NCBI GenBank assembly: GCA_963703655.1
Contig: CAVPFA010000003.1
Span: 1,674,001-1,738,000, forward strand
Length of the DNA: 64,000 bases
Direction of reading: 5' to 3'
Source of the DNA: CAVPFA01 sp963703655
GTDB taxonomy: Bacteria; Actinomycetota; Acidimicrobiia; Acidimicrobiales; Bog-793
Shown here: piece by piece, positions 8,746 to 17,855 of the stretch
Layout of the letters: each line of letters begins with the position of its first letter
Position numbering within the stretch: the stretch's first letter is position 1
The notes under the pieces: generated by a model
The model's input: the letters and a program-made list of their open reading frames with translations, nothing else
Told to the model about the DNA's origin: nothing
Databases searched by the model: none
Made by a program: the position numbers and the translations under genes

Positions 8746-9465
8746 GTGAGCGCTCTCACCGGATCGTCGGTCGTCGTCATCGGCGGGAGCTCAGGGATGG
8801 GACTGGCAACCGCCAAGTTGGCGCTAGAAGCAGGGGCTCACGTCACCATCGCCGGGCGCGACTCAGACCGCCTCGAACGGGCGCGCGCCGACCTGGGCGG
8901 AGACACCGCGGCCGTCCCTCTCGACGTCTCGGACGAGGCAGCAGTCCGGGACCTGTTCGAGTCGCTCGAGCGCGTCGACCACGTCGTCACGCTGGCGGGC
9001 GCCCGTGCCTTCGGCCGCGTCGCCGACACCGACACCGCCAAGCTGCGAGCCCCCATGGAGGTTCGCTTCTGGGGATCGCTCTACGTTTGCAAGTACGCCG
9101 CGGCGCGGATGAACGGGGAGGGATCGATCACCCTCTCCTCCGGTGTCGTGGTCGCGCGGCCATCGCCCGGACAGGGAGTCGGTGCTGCGTCGACCGCCGC
9201 CGTCGAGGCGTTCGCACGCGCCATGGCCCTCGAGCTGGCACCCGTCCGTGTGAACGTCGTGCGCCCCGGTGGGGTGGACACACCACTTACACAGCGGCTC
9301 TTCGGCGACCGACGCGAGGAGCTCATGGCCGAGCAGGCGGCCCGGCTGCCGGTGGGCCGGTTCGGCGAGCCAGAGGACCTTGCCGACGCGATCGTGTTCC
9401 TCATGCGGAACGGCTACACCACCGGAATCACCCTCACGGTCGATGGCGGCCATCTCCTCCTCTGA
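8746..9465 (+). CDS. short-chain dehydrogenase/reductase (SDR)
   Basis: A 239-residue SDR with a GGSSGMG cofactor loop near residues 12-18 and a C-terminus of the form LTVDGGHLLL. The catalytic region is atypical: after ITLSSGVV there is no clear YxxxK, and GVGAASTAAVEAF stands where it normally lies. The Tyr is therefore missing, and the enzyme may act differently or be weak. GTG 8746 is in frame, close to a TATAGT -10-like box, with no Shine-Dalgarno. The 3' end overlaps the next gene by 23 bases. Confidence 0.83.
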   Translation: MSALTGSSVVVIGGSSGMGLATAKLALEAGAHVTIAGRDSDRLERARADLGGDTAAVPLDVSDEAAVRDLFESLERVDHVVTLAGARAFGRVADTDTAKLRAPMEVRFWGSLYVCKYAAARMNGEGSITLSSGVVVARPSPGQGVGAASTAAVEAFARAMALELAPVRVNVVRPGGVDTPLTQRLFGDRREELMAEQAARLPVGRFGEPEDLADAIVFLMRNGYTTGITLTVDGGHLLL

Positions 9466-10660
9466 GAGCGCCGCGACCGACCCGGCGCTGCAGACGTACC
9501 GGCTCCGGGCGAGGACCTGGCTGAGCCAGCACGTGCCCCGGGGCTGGGAAGAGGCAATGGTGACGACCGATCGTGACGGCTACGTCGCGTTTCAACGCCA
9601 ATGGCTCCGCCAGCTCGCCACGGTCTCCTACGCGGCTCCGCACTGGCCGTCCGAATTCGGCGGCGGAGCCTCGATCGCGGAGCAGGTCGTGCTCTACGAG
9701 GAGATGCAGCGAGCGGGCGCACCCGGTCTCGACACCTTCTATGTCTCCCTCAACCACGCCGCGGCCACGATCGTGGGCTACGGGACGGAACGTCAAAAGC
9801 AGCATCTTCCCCGCATCCTCGACGGCGAGCTCTGGTGTCAGGGGTTCTCAGAACCGGACGCGGGCTCCGACCTCGCCAGCCTCAGGACAAGGGCCGAGCG
9901 GCGAGGCGACCACTACATCGTGAACGGCCAGAAGGTGTGGTCGAGCTTCGCGGACCTGGCGGCCCGGTGCCTTTTGCTCACACGGACCGATCCCGATGCT
10001 CCCAAGCGCAGCGGTATCAGCTTCTTCCTGCTCGACATGAGCTCGCCGGGCGTCGAGACCCGTCCCATCCACCAGATCACCGACGAGACCGAGTTCTGCG
10101 AGATCCTTCTCGACGACGTCGAGGTCCCCCTGGAAGACCGAGTAGGTGCCGAAGGCGACGGCTGGACCATCGCCCGGCGGACTCTCGCGAGCGAGCGCGG
10201 ACCGGCGGTTCTCGAGCTCCAGGCCGGCCTACGGGTCGCGGTCACCCTCTTGCTCCGCCTCGCCGAGGAGACGACGACCGACGGTCGCACGCCGGCCGCT
10301 CAGGACGATCACGTCCGAGACACGCTCGCACGGGTCTACTCGGAGGCGGAGATACTCCGGCTGCTGTGCACGAAGATGGTTGCCAACCTGCAGCGGCCGC
10401 AAGGCGTGGATCCGGCAGCATCGGTCATCAAGCTGTACTACAGCGAGCTGCTGCAGCGTCTCACCGACTTCGGCTCCCAGCTCGACGGGCTGCGGTCCCA
10501 GATCGCCGAAGGTCCCGGGCGCAAGGTGAAGTGGGCGCACTGGTTGCTCGAGCACATTGCCTCCTGGGAGTGGACCATCGGCGGCGGGTCGAACGAGATC
10601 CAGCGGAGCCTGGTCGCCGAACGCGTCCTCGGTCTCCCGCGCGATCCGCTGGTGAGCTGA
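9443..10660 (+). CDS. acyl-CoA dehydrogenase
   Basis: A 405-residue FAD-dependent acyl-CoA dehydrogenase that introduces an alpha,beta double bond into a CoA thioester. Recognisable blocks are APHWPSEFGG, CQGFSEPDAGSDLASLRTRA (flavin and substrate contacts), a VNGQKVWSS strand, and the C-terminal GGGSNEIQR near residue 381. ATG 9443 overlaps the SDR 3' end, and the next dehydrogenase starts immediately after the stop. Adjacent dehydrogenase pairs of one full-length and one variant subunit often form heteromers in actinobacterial sterol and side-chain catabolism; a heteromer here is inference. Confidence 0.88.
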   Translation: MAAISSSESAATDPALQTYRLRARTWLSQHVPRGWEEAMVTTDRDGYVAFQRQWLRQLATVSYAAPHWPSEFGGGASIAEQVVLYEEMQRAGAPGLDTFYVSLNHAAATIVGYGTERQKQHLPRILDGELWCQGFSEPDAGSDLASLRTRAERRGDHYIVNGQKVWSSFADLAARCLLLTRTDPDAPKRSGISFFLLDMSSPGVETRPIHQITDETEFCEILLDDVEVPLEDRVGAEGDGWTIARRTLASERGPAVLELQAGLRVAVTLLLRLAEETTTDGRTPAAQDDHVRDTLARVYSEAEILRLLCTKMVANLQRPQGVDPAASVIKLYYSELLQRLTDFGSQLDGLRSQIAEGPGRKVKWAHWLLEHIASWEWTIGGGSNEIQRSLVAERVLGLPRDPLVS

Positions 10661-11818
10661 ATGTCCGCGACCGGTCTGAGCGAGGCGCGTGACGAGCTGC
10701 GCGAGGTCGCCCGCCGGCTGCTCGACCGGGAATCGTCCTCCGAGCGGGTCCGTGCCGTGATGGAGCTGCCGGCAGGCTACGACGACGACCTCTGGCGGAC
10801 GATGGCCGCGCTCGGCTGGCAGGGACTCGCGGTACCTGAGGAGTACGGAGGCGGCGGAGGTTCGTTCGCCGAGCTTGCCGTCGTGCTCGAGGAGCTCGGG
10901 CGGCGCGTCACTCCGAGTCCGTTCTTCTCCACCGCCGTACTCGGCGCGTCGGCGCTCGTAATCGCGGCCGATGACCGGCGCAAGAACGAGCTCCTGCCCA
11001 AGCTCTGCGCCGGCGAACTGATCGTGGCACTGGCAACCGGGCCGATCCCGAGAGGCGGGGGGCCGACGGTGCGGCGGACGCCGGCGGGCTACGTGCTGGA
11101 CGGCGTTGCCCCATTCGTCGCCGACGCCCACGTCGCCGCCGTTCTCCTCGTCGCCGCCCGGCATTCGGACGACCCTGACAGGCTCACGCTGTTCCTGCTG
11201 TCGCCGGGAGTCGAAGGCGTCGCAGTGCGGGTCCTGCCCACCATGGACAGGACGCGGAGGCTGTGCGAAGTGAGGCTCGATCGGGTCGTCCTCGAGCAAG
11301 ATGCCGTGCTCGGTGCCCCGGGCGAGGGCGGGCGATTGCTGGACTGGATCGTCGACAGGGCTGCGACGGCGTTGGCCTGCGACTGTGTCGGGGGCGCCCA
11401 ACGCGTCATGGAGATGTGCGCCGACTACGCAAGCCGGCGTGAACAATTCGGACGGCCGATCGGCACGTTCCAGGCGGTCAAGCACAAGTGCGCCGACATG
11501 CTCATCCTCGTCGAGGCTTCCCGGGTGGCCGCGGAGGAGGCCGCCTCCACCTCGCCGTCCTCACCGGGCGAGCCCAGCAGGTCGGCGGCCGTCGCCAAGT
11601 CCTACGCCGGCGACGCCTACGCCAAGATCGCCGGCGACGGGATCCAGCTCCACGGCGGGGTGGGTTTCACCTGGCAGCACGACATCCACCTCTACTTCAA
11701 GCGGGCCAAGTTGAACCAGGTCTGGTTCGGTGATCCGTCGTGGTACCGCTCGCGGCTTGCAGACCTGTTGTTGCCGAGAGCCGCAGGGTCTCCCCGCGCC
11801 CGGTCAGAGCAGGCGTAA
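10661..11818 (+). CDS. acyl-CoA dehydrogenase (second subunit-like)
   Basis: A 385-residue acyl-CoA dehydrogenase whose ATG directly abuts the stop codon of the preceding dehydrogenase. It has the C-terminal helical signature SRREQFGRPIGTFQAVKH near residue 257 and IQLHGGVGFTWQ near residue 330. The middle flavin-binding block is reduced compared with its neighbour. This is the pattern of FadE-like partner subunits in alpha2beta2 complexes. It ends in a tail-to-tail overlap of 15 bases with the amidohydrolase on the other strand. Confidence 0.87.
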   Translation: MSATGLSEARDELREVARRLLDRESSSERVRAVMELPAGYDDDLWRTMAALGWQGLAVPEEYGGGGGSFAELAVVLEELGRRVTPSPFFSTAVLGASALVIAADDRRKNELLPKLCAGELIVALATGPIPRGGGPTVRRTPAGYVLDGVAPFVADAHVAAVLLVAARHSDDPDRLTLFLLSPGVEGVAVRVLPTMDRTRRLCEVRLDRVVLEQDAVLGAPGEGGRLLDWIVDRAATALACDCVGGAQRVMEMCADYASRREQFGRPIGTFQAVKHKCADMLILVEASRVAAEEAASTSPSSPGEPSRSAAVAKSYAGDAYAKIAGDGIQLHGGVGFTWQHDIHLYFKRAKLNQVWFGDPSWYRSRLADLLLPRAAGSPRARSEQA

Positions 11819-12952
11819 GTACTTCTCCGCGTTCTCGCTCATGATCTTGCGCATCGTCGGCTCGGGCAGGTCCCAGGAGAGGAAGACGTCAGGCGTGACG
11901 GGGAAGAGGCACTGGTCGTGCGGATAGTCCGACTGGTACATCATCGCCTCGTCACCGATGATCGCCATGAGGGAGCGAACCGTCTCCTCGCCCTCGTAGG
12001 GCTCGACCCCGCAGAAGACGCGGCCCATCTCCACGTACTCGCGCGGTGTGTGCTTGATCTCTGGAAGGCTCCGACCCAGGTACTTTGCCTGACCCTCCAG
12101 CCTGATCAGCCAGGACCCGAGCCACCCGCCACTGCACTCGGCGAACCCGATGCGAAGGTTGGGATACTCGTCGAACAGGCCGCTCATGAGCGCGTAGCCG
12201 AGGAGTCGCTGGGCACCCCAGATGTGGGCGGCCGACCGGGCTAGGGCCACCTGACCCCAGATGTCGCGATAGCCGGGGAAGTACGGCGGCTCGTAGAAGA
12301 ACGAGTGGTGGAGTATAGGCAGGTCGTAGTCACCCATCGCCCGCCAGATCGGGTCGAGATCCGGATCGTCTACCGGCACGCCCTCGGGCAGCACGACCGT
12401 GACGGCCGCAACCCACTGCTCGTCGCCGAGCGACTTCAGCTCCCGAGCCGCCCACTCCGGGTCGACCGCGGGTGCGAGCACGCTCGCCTTGAGCCGGGAA
12501 GGGTCGGCAGAGCAGTACTCGGCGATATAGCGGTGGAAGGAGGAGTACAGCTCGAGAGCGAGGCTGGGATCGATCGCCGAGATTGCCGTCGACCACGTCC
12601 CGCCGATGATCAAGTCGATGTCCCGGCCCTCACGGTCCATGTCGGCCAAGCGACCGACCGAATTCTCGTTGCCCACGCCGGGCTGGGCGGGCTCGGGCAT
12701 GAGCGTGGTGATCGCCCGCATGAGCGGTGATGCGCCGGCTTTCTCGCCCACTTCCTCCGTTCCCTTGTGGCGCATCTGGCGCTTGTAGGGGATCGGACTG
12801 ATGCTCAACATCGAGCCGTCGCGCGCCTGGCGCTCGAACGGAGCCAGCTCGTCCCACCGCTCGAGCAGCTTCGCACTGGCGTACTTCTTCAGCACCTCGG
12901 TATTCGGTCCGACGTGGGTGTCGGTGTCGATGACCCGAAATCCGTTCTTCAT
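11804..12952 (-). CDS. amidohydrolase_2 family metal-dependent hydrolase
   Basis: A 382-residue amidohydrolase_2 enzyme. The metal motif is DTDTH at residues 9-13 after MKNGFRVI. A His pair is in ILHHSFFYEPPYFPGYRD, and QSDYPHDQ near residue 341 carries the late Asp. It is a close paralogue of the enzyme at 25,725, with shared blocks VAAVTVVLP, HHSFFYEPPYFPGYRD and ENAEKYLRLL. ATG 12952 follows GAGGAGAG. It is transcribed divergently from the P450 gene, with motif copy 6 between them. Confidence 0.88.
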   Translation of the reverse strand: MKNGFRVIDTDTHVGPNTEVLKKYASAKLLERWDELAPFERQARDGSMLSISPIPYKRQMRHKGTEEVGEKAGASPLMRAITTLMPEPAQPGVGNENSVGRLADMDREGRDIDLIIGGTWSTAISAIDPSLALELYSSFHRYIAEYCSADPSRLKASVLAPAVDPEWAARELKSLGDEQWVAAVTVVLPEGVPVDDPDLDPIWRAMGDYDLPILHHSFFYEPPYFPGYRDIWGQVALARSAAHIWGAQRLLGYALMSGLFDEYPNLRIGFAECSGGWLGSWLIRLEGQAKYLGRSLPEIKHTPREYVEMGRVFCGVEPYEGEETVRSLMAIIGDEAMMYQSDYPHDQCLFPVTPDVFLSWDLPEPTMRKIMSENAEKYLRLL

Positions 12953-13020
12953 CGTTCTCTCCTCGTCAGTTGCCCAGCATCTCCCGGTCGATCGGGCCCG
13001 TCGATTGCCCCAGACTCCGG

Positions 13021-13034
13021 CTAATGAGTATGCT
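13021..13034. promoter_or_regulatory. regulon motif copy 6 (CTAATGAGTATGCT)
   Basis: Motif in the divergent gap between the amidohydrolase (start 12952) and the P450 (start 13087). It is followed by TATATT at 13034-13039, which could be a -10 element for the P450 gene. Confidence 0.55.
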
Positions 13035-13086
13035 ATATTACAACGCGAGAGGCCGTGAAGGGACCTTGCCTGGCGAAGGGGCACCG

Positions 13087-14313
13087 ATGAACGAGACGCG
13101 CCCGGAAGTGCACTTCGATCACCATAGCCCCGAGTTCGCTCGTGACCCGTGGTCGGTCTACGAGCAGCTGCGCCAGGAGTGTCCGGTCGCCTACAGCGAC
13201 GCCTACGGCGGGTTCTGGGTGCTTTCGAAGTACGAGGACATAAGGAGGGTGGCCCTCGACGACCGCACGTTCTCCTCGGAGAACAGCATCGTCATCCCGC
13301 CCAAGCTCGTCCAGCGCCGGGCACTGCCCATCGAATCGGATCCTCCCGACTTCCAGCAGTACAGGAGGATCATGAACCCGCTGCTCTCGCCCGCGGCGGT
13401 GAAGAAGCTCGAGCCGGCGATCCAGGGCTTTGTCGACCAGTGCATCGACGGGTTCATCGAAGCGGGAGCCTGCGACATCGTCCACGACTTCGCCGATCCC
13501 GTCCCCGCCATGACGACGCTGCACATCCTTGGGCTTCCCGTCGAGGATTGGCGCATGTTCGCCGAGCCGCTGCACGCCATCGTCTTCCACCGCCAGGACA
13601 ATCCCATCCGCCAGGCGGCACTGCCGCTCTACCGTCACATGCGCGAGGTGCTCGTTGAGGCCGTGGCCGAGCGTCGCAGGCACCTCCGTGAGGACGGCAT
13701 CTCGCTCCTCATGCGAGGCAAGGTCTTCGGACGGCCGATCTCCGACGACGAGGTCCTGGACATGATCGAGCTCGTCCTTTCAGGCGGTCTCGACACGACC
13801 GGGTCGGCCATCGGCAACGCCCTTCTCTACCTCGATGAGCAGCGCGACGCCAGGCGGACGCTCACCGAGAAGCCGGAGCTGCTTCCGCAAGCCGTGGAGG
13901 AGTTCCTCCGGGTCGAGGCGCCTCAGCAGGGCCTGGCGCGCACCGCCACCGAGGACTGCGTCATCGGAGGCCAGCAGATCCGCAAGGGTGAGCGTGTCTT
14001 CATGCTGTGGGCCTCGGGCAACCGTGACGGCGATGAGTTCCCCGAGCCGGATCGGGTGATCCTCGACCGCATTCCGAACCGCCACATGACCTTCGGTCTC
14101 GGCGCACATCGATGCCTCGGCTCGAACGTGGCGCGCACGGATCTCCAGCTTTCGCTGCGGCGCATCCTGGAGCGGATGCCGGACTACGAGATCGACCGTG
14201 GCGCCGTCGTCCATGCCGAGACCATCGGCGTCGTCTACGGCTACTTCTCGATCCCGATGACCTTCACCCCCGGGTCGCGGCTGCACCCGCTCGAGACCGC
14301 CCGCTCCGACTAG
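13087..14313 (+). CDS. cytochrome P450
   Basis: A soluble bacterial P450 of 408 residues that would hydroxylate its substrate using electrons from a ferredoxin or reductase encoded elsewhere. The I-helix reads SGGLDTT near residue 232 and the ExxR motif is EEFLR near residue 271. The heme loop FGLGAHRCLGS has the ligand Cys near residue 343. ATG 13087 follows AAGGGG at a suitable distance. No redox partner gene is nearby. Length and motifs are those of actinobacterial CYP families active on terpenes, steroids or alkyl chains; the substrate is unknown. Confidence 0.93.
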   Translation: MNETRPEVHFDHHSPEFARDPWSVYEQLRQECPVAYSDAYGGFWVLSKYEDIRRVALDDRTFSSENSIVIPPKLVQRRALPIESDPPDFQQYRRIMNPLLSPAAVKKLEPAIQGFVDQCIDGFIEAGACDIVHDFADPVPAMTTLHILGLPVEDWRMFAEPLHAIVFHRQDNPIRQAALPLYRHMREVLVEAVAERRRHLREDGISLLMRGKVFGRPISDDEVLDMIELVLSGGLDTTGSAIGNALLYLDEQRDARRTLTEKPELLPQAVEEFLRVEAPQQGLARTATEDCVIGGQQIRKGERVFMLWASGNRDGDEFPEPDRVILDRIPNRHMTFGLGAHRCLGSNVARTDLQLSLRRILERMPDYEIDRGAVVHAETIGVVYGYFSIPMTFTPGSRLHPLETARSD

Positions 14314-14386
14314 ACCACCCGCGACGCGATGGATCGCCTCGACTGGCCGCTTTAGGCTCCGAGCTCCTCGGTGAACGAGGTCGAGG

Positions 14387-15410
14387 TCACCGAAAAGCTG
14401 CGATCACCTCGCGGCCGAACAGTTCCAGGTCTTTCGCGAGCTGCTCGTCGTCGTCTTCGGTGCGGCCCGCCGTCCCGAAACTGGGGAGGAAGTACTCGCA
14501 TCCACTGAGCTCGCGGTACCGGTCGATCTCCCGGATGCACTCGTCGGGAGTTCCCACGACCATCATGTCCCTCGCCACTTCATCGAGACGGGACTGCCCC
14601 AGGTCGAGCGACGCCCAGAACTGCTCATCGCCAGGCCAGCGCGCCCCCACGCTGCGATAGAAGCGCAACAGCTTGATCACGCCGGGCAGCCAGTCCCGCT
14701 CCACCGCCCCGCGGGTGGAGCGGATCCCGGTCTTGCGCATCAGGCACACCGTCGAGTGGTGGCCGGCCTCCGCAGCCGCCCGGCGGTATCCCTCGACGCG
14801 CGAGGCCAGCACGGGAGCGCTCTCGAGGTAACCCGCGATCCAGCCGTCCGCGTGGGTCGCAGCACGGCCGATGGCGCGCCGGCGCCTGGGCGCCGATCCA
14901 GATCGGCGGGCGCGGCCTTTGAAACGGCTTGGGCCACACCCCCAGGTCGTGGAACGAGAAGTGCGCGCCAGAGAAGTTCACCCGGTCGCGGGTCCAGGCC
15001 TGATCGAGCACCTCGAGGGCCTCTTCGAGCCGCGAACCCCGTGATCGCCACGACAGCCCGAGGGCGTCGTACTCGTAGCTCCGGTAGCCAATTCCCACCC
15101 CGAGGATGATCCGGCCGCCGGAGAGACAGTCGAGCGTCGCCACCTGTTCCGCGATGTCGAGCGGATGGTACAGCGGCAGGAGCAGGACGGCGGTGGCGAA
15201 ACGCAGCGTCGAGGTCCGAGCGGCGAGCGCGCTAAGCAGCACGAGAGGTGCCGAGGGGTCGCTTGAGTTGGGCGAGAAACGATGGCTGCCCACCATGCCA
15301 AAGTCGAAACCCACGTTTTCGGCCAGTTCACAGATCCGGCACATACGCTCGTACTGCTCGGGAGACGGAGGCCGGTTGTTGTAGGACGGAATCGTGAAGC
15401 CAAATTTCAC
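14387..15410 (-). CDS. luciferase-like flavin monooxygenase, frameshifted
   Basis: A protein of about 341 residues that opens with VKFGFTIPSYNNR and has GRIILGVGIGYR, as in F420-dependent or FMN-dependent luciferase-like enzymes. The frame changes near 14,868-14,884: the first part reads through PIWIGAQAP. The second resumes in an adjacent frame as AIGRAATHADGWIAGY, the expected continuation. One base added in the GCGCGCC run restores a single protein. GTG 15410 is directly beside motif copy 7, so the transcript may be leaderless. Either a real mutation or a sequencing indel is possible; I favour the latter. Confidence 0.8.
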
Positions 15411-15413
15411 GCG

Positions 15414-15427
15414 GCATAGAGTATCCT
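15414..15427. promoter_or_regulatory. regulon motif copy 7 (GCATAGAGTATCCT)
   Basis: Motif in a 39-base divergent gap between the flavin monooxygenase (start 15410) and the carboxymuconolactone decarboxylase-like gene (start 15450). Both promoters must overlap it. Confidence 0.62.
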
Positions 15428-15449
15428 GAACTGGAAACCGGGAGGATTG

Positions 15450-15971
15450 ATGGCACGGGTGCCTCTGGCTGGTCTCGATCCTTCCGACCCCGACCTCGAG
15501 CCCCTGCGGGCGTATTTCGCAGGCCGCGAGATGCCAGAGATCTACGGTGCGCTCGCAAACGCGCCCCGGCTCCTGCGGGCGTGGACCGACCTCGCCTGGC
15601 CGTTGCGCAACGAGGTGCTCGTGCCCCGCGGGCTGCGCGAGCTGACCATCATGAGGGTGGCCCAGCTGACGGGCTCGCTGACCGAGTGGCGCGCGCATGC
15701 GCCGCTGGCGCTCGAGCACGGTGTCACCGAGCTGCAGCTCGACGAGCTCGAGTTCTGGCCACGGAGCGGCGCCTTCGGCGAGGTCGAACGCGAGGTGCTC
15801 GACTTCACCGATCAGGTCACGACGAACCTGACCGTCGACGACACCACCTATGCTCGGCTCGCGGCGAGGTGGTCGCCTCAGGAGATCGTCGAGATCACGC
15901 TGACCGTGGCGTTCTACTGCTGCGTCGCACGGTTCCTGCAGGCTCTCGACATCCAGCCATCCGCCGGCTGA
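15450..15971 (+). CDS. carboxymuconolactone decarboxylase/AhpD-family protein
   Basis: A 173-residue all-helical protein of the CMD/AhpD superfamily. The segment RGLRELTIMRVAQLTGSLTEW is followed by HAPLALEHGV, the family's central helix pair. The CxxC redox pair of AhpD is absent (TGSLTEWRAH instead), so it is not a typical peroxidase-reductase. A decarboxylase, hydratase or isomerase-like role is more plausible. ATG 15450 follows GGGAGGA. It is convergent with the SnoaL-like gene that ends at 15985. Confidence 0.82.
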   Translation: MARVPLAGLDPSDPDLEPLRAYFAGREMPEIYGALANAPRLLRAWTDLAWPLRNEVLVPRGLRELTIMRVAQLTGSLTEWRAHAPLALEHGVTELQLDELEFWPRSGAFGEVEREVLDFTDQVTTNLTVDDTTYARLAARWSPQEIVEITLTVAFYCCVARFLQALDIQPSAG

Positions 15972-15984
15972 GCGGCGGCGCCGC

Positions 15985-16479
15985 TCACCGAGACCGGTCG
16001 TAGGACGGATCGGTGCGATCCCGCGAACCGTGTACGAATCCGGCCGGGTCATAGCCGCGGCCGGGTGTCGCCCATTCGAGGACGACGCGTCGGTGGGCGA
16101 TCCTCCACTCACCGTCCCGCCGTTCGAAACGATCGACGAACCGGCCGAATCCCTCGACGAGCTCGCCCTCAACCAGCTGGTGCATCTCGAGGTACGACTC
16201 GCCGTAGGCCGTGTCTCCCTCGATCTCCAGCGACACGTTCGAGAGCTTGTGTTCGATGAAAGCCACCGCCTTCGTCGCCGACCTCGCCCAGAGCTGGTCG
16301 ACGAATTCCTTCGGCGAACCCTTGAAGCTGCCGTGATCGTCGAAGGCGTCGTCGTGGAAGCACGACAGGACGAGCTCCTTGTCGAGCCGGTCGATCCCGC
16401 GGCAGTAACGGACGAGGAGGTCGTTGAGCGCCTGTTTGTCCAGCAGCTCCCGGATCTGCTCCTCCGGCCATGTCCCCAC
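15985..16479 (-). CDS. SnoaL-like/NTF2-fold protein
   Basis: A 164-residue protein of the SnoaL_4 type, an alpha+beta cone that in relatives acts as dehydratase, isomerase or dioxygenase small subunit. Recognisable are QALNDLLVRYCRGIDRLD near residues 16-33, DDHGSFKGSP, and the RFVDRFERRDGEWRIAHRR strand. The last is the family's typical exit strand. GTG 16479 follows GGAGGATG. A clear paralogue is at 17,856, on the other side of the CoA-transferase, with very similar core blocks. Confidence 0.82.
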   Translation of the reverse strand: MGTWPEEQIRELLDKQALNDLLVRYCRGIDRLDKELVLSCFHDDAFDDHGSFKGSPKEFVDQLWARSATKAVAFIEHKLSNVSLEIEGDTAYGESYLEMHQLVEGELVEGFGRFVDRFERRDGEWRIAHRRVVLEWATPGRGYDPAGFVHGSRDRTDPSYDRSR

Positions 16480-16495
16480 GGCGCATCCTCCATCT

Positions 16496-16531
16496 GGCGA
16501 ACCCGATGCTAATGGCGAACCCGATGCTAAT
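16496..16531. repeat. perfect tandem duplication of an 18-bp unit
   Basis: The unit GGCGAACCCGATGCTAAT occurs twice head to tail (16496-16513 and 16514-16531), directly before motif copy 8. A diverged part of the same unit (CGAACCCGATG) lies upstream of motif copy 9 at 24434-24444. The two control regions may therefore share ancestry. Confidence 0.9.
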
Positions 16532-16541
16532 ACAGTACACT
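16528..16541. promoter_or_regulatory. regulon motif copy 8 (TAATACAGTACACT)
   Basis: Motif in the divergent gap between the SnoaL-like gene (start 16479) and the CoA-transferase (start 16587), 45-48 bases from each. It overlaps the end of the 18-bp tandem repeat. Confidence 0.58.
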
Positions 16542-16586
16542 TTGTTCGGGCGTGGGTGACGGGTGTCGTCGAGAGGTGTCCACTTC

Positions 16587-17816
16587 ATGAGCTCACTACT
16601 GGATGGAATCCGCGTCATCGAATCGGCCTCGCTCTTGAACGGTGACCGGGTCGGCGTGCTCCTGGGGGACCTCGGCGCGGACGTCATCAAGGTCGAAAGC
16701 CCCTTTCGCGGCGACTACCTGCGGGACTTCCTCGGTCAGATAACTCCGCACCACAGTCCGGCCCATATCCAGGTGAACAAGCAGAAGAGGAGCGTGACGC
16801 TGGACCTGCGCGAGGCGCGGGGCAGGGAGGTCTTCTGGCGCCTGCTCTCGACAGCGGACGTGTTCGTGGACGGGAACGCCGCCGATGCGGCGGAAAAACT
16901 CGGGATCTCCTTCCAGGAGCAACGTGCCCGCAAGCCCGACATCATCTTCTGTCAGTGCAGTGGATACGGCTCGAGCGGGCCGTATGCGCCCATTCCCACG
17001 CACGGCCAGATGATGAGCGCCCTCGCCGGCGCCCTGCCGGTGCGGATGGGCGAGGACGGCCTCGTTCGCCTCAACGAGGAGCGACCCCGCTTGTATCCGA
17101 TGGGAGGGGGTGACGGGACGGCTACTGCGGCCGTCTACGCGGCGTGCTACGTGTCAGCGGCACTCGTCCGGCGGGCGCTCACCGGCGAGGGCTGCTTCAT
17201 CGACGTCTCGGCGGCAGAGGCCGTCATGCACAGCAATTGGTTCGGGATCACGAACCACGTCAATGCCGATCGGATCACCGATCGGAGCACGATGCCGGTG
17301 ACCGGCGGCGGCGACGGGGCGAAGTACCAGTTCTACGAGACCAAGGACCACCAGTTCCTGCTCTTCTGCTGCATAGAGCACAAGTTCTGGGATCACTTCT
17401 GCCACGCGGTCGGGCGTGAGGATCTGCTCGACCGGAAGGACACCGCCGCTCCGGTCGACTTTGCCCCCGGCGCGGAGGATCTTCGCCGGGAGCTGCAACT
17501 CATCTTCTCGAGTCGGACCCTTGCCGAGTGGACGGATCTGGCGCGCATCCACGACATCGCCATGGGCCCGATCGTCAACGACGCCGCCGGCCTGCGCGCC
17601 GACCCGCACCTGTCCGATCGGGGGATCTTCCTCGAGGGCAGTCACCCCCACGCCGGCCCCTTCACCTACCTCCGCGAAGCTGCCATCGTGCACGAGGACC
17701 CGTACGAGGTGCGCTATCCCGCGCCGCTGCTCGGCGAACACACCGAAGAAGTCTTGGCCGAACTCGGCTACAGCACCGAGGAGCTCGAGACGATGCGCTC
17801 GGACAGGATCATCTGA
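16587..17816 (+). CDS. CaiB/BaiF family (class III) CoA-transferase
   Basis: A 409-residue class III CoA-transferase that would move CoA between an acyl-CoA and a free acid, activating the substrate without ATP. Family blocks are LLDGIRVIE, LLGDLGADVIKVESP and NKQKRSVTLDLR. The region CFIDVSAAEAVM near residue 212 follows the usual placement of the catalytic carboxylate. ATG 16587 is preferred; a GTG at 16563 is also in frame. It is a paralogue of the transferase at 22,002, sharing a block of the form FCxIExKFWDxFCH. Motif copy 8 is upstream. Confidence 0.9.
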   Translation: MSSLLDGIRVIESASLLNGDRVGVLLGDLGADVIKVESPFRGDYLRDFLGQITPHHSPAHIQVNKQKRSVTLDLREARGREVFWRLLSTADVFVDGNAADAAEKLGISFQEQRARKPDIIFCQCSGYGSSGPYAPIPTHGQMMSALAGALPVRMGEDGLVRLNEERPRLYPMGGGDGTATAAVYAACYVSAALVRRALTGEGCFIDVSAAEAVMHSNWFGITNHVNADRITDRSTMPVTGGGDGAKYQFYETKDHQFLLFCCIEHKFWDHFCHAVGREDLLDRKDTAAPVDFAPGAEDLRRELQLIFSSRTLAEWTDLARIHDIAMGPIVNDAAGLRADPHLSDRGIFLEGSHPHAGPFTYLREAAIVHEDPYEVRYPAPLLGEHTEEVLAELGYSTEELETMRSDRII

Positions 17817-17855
17817 AGGCGCTGCGTCGCGAACGTGGCCCGGGAGGCTGTCGCC

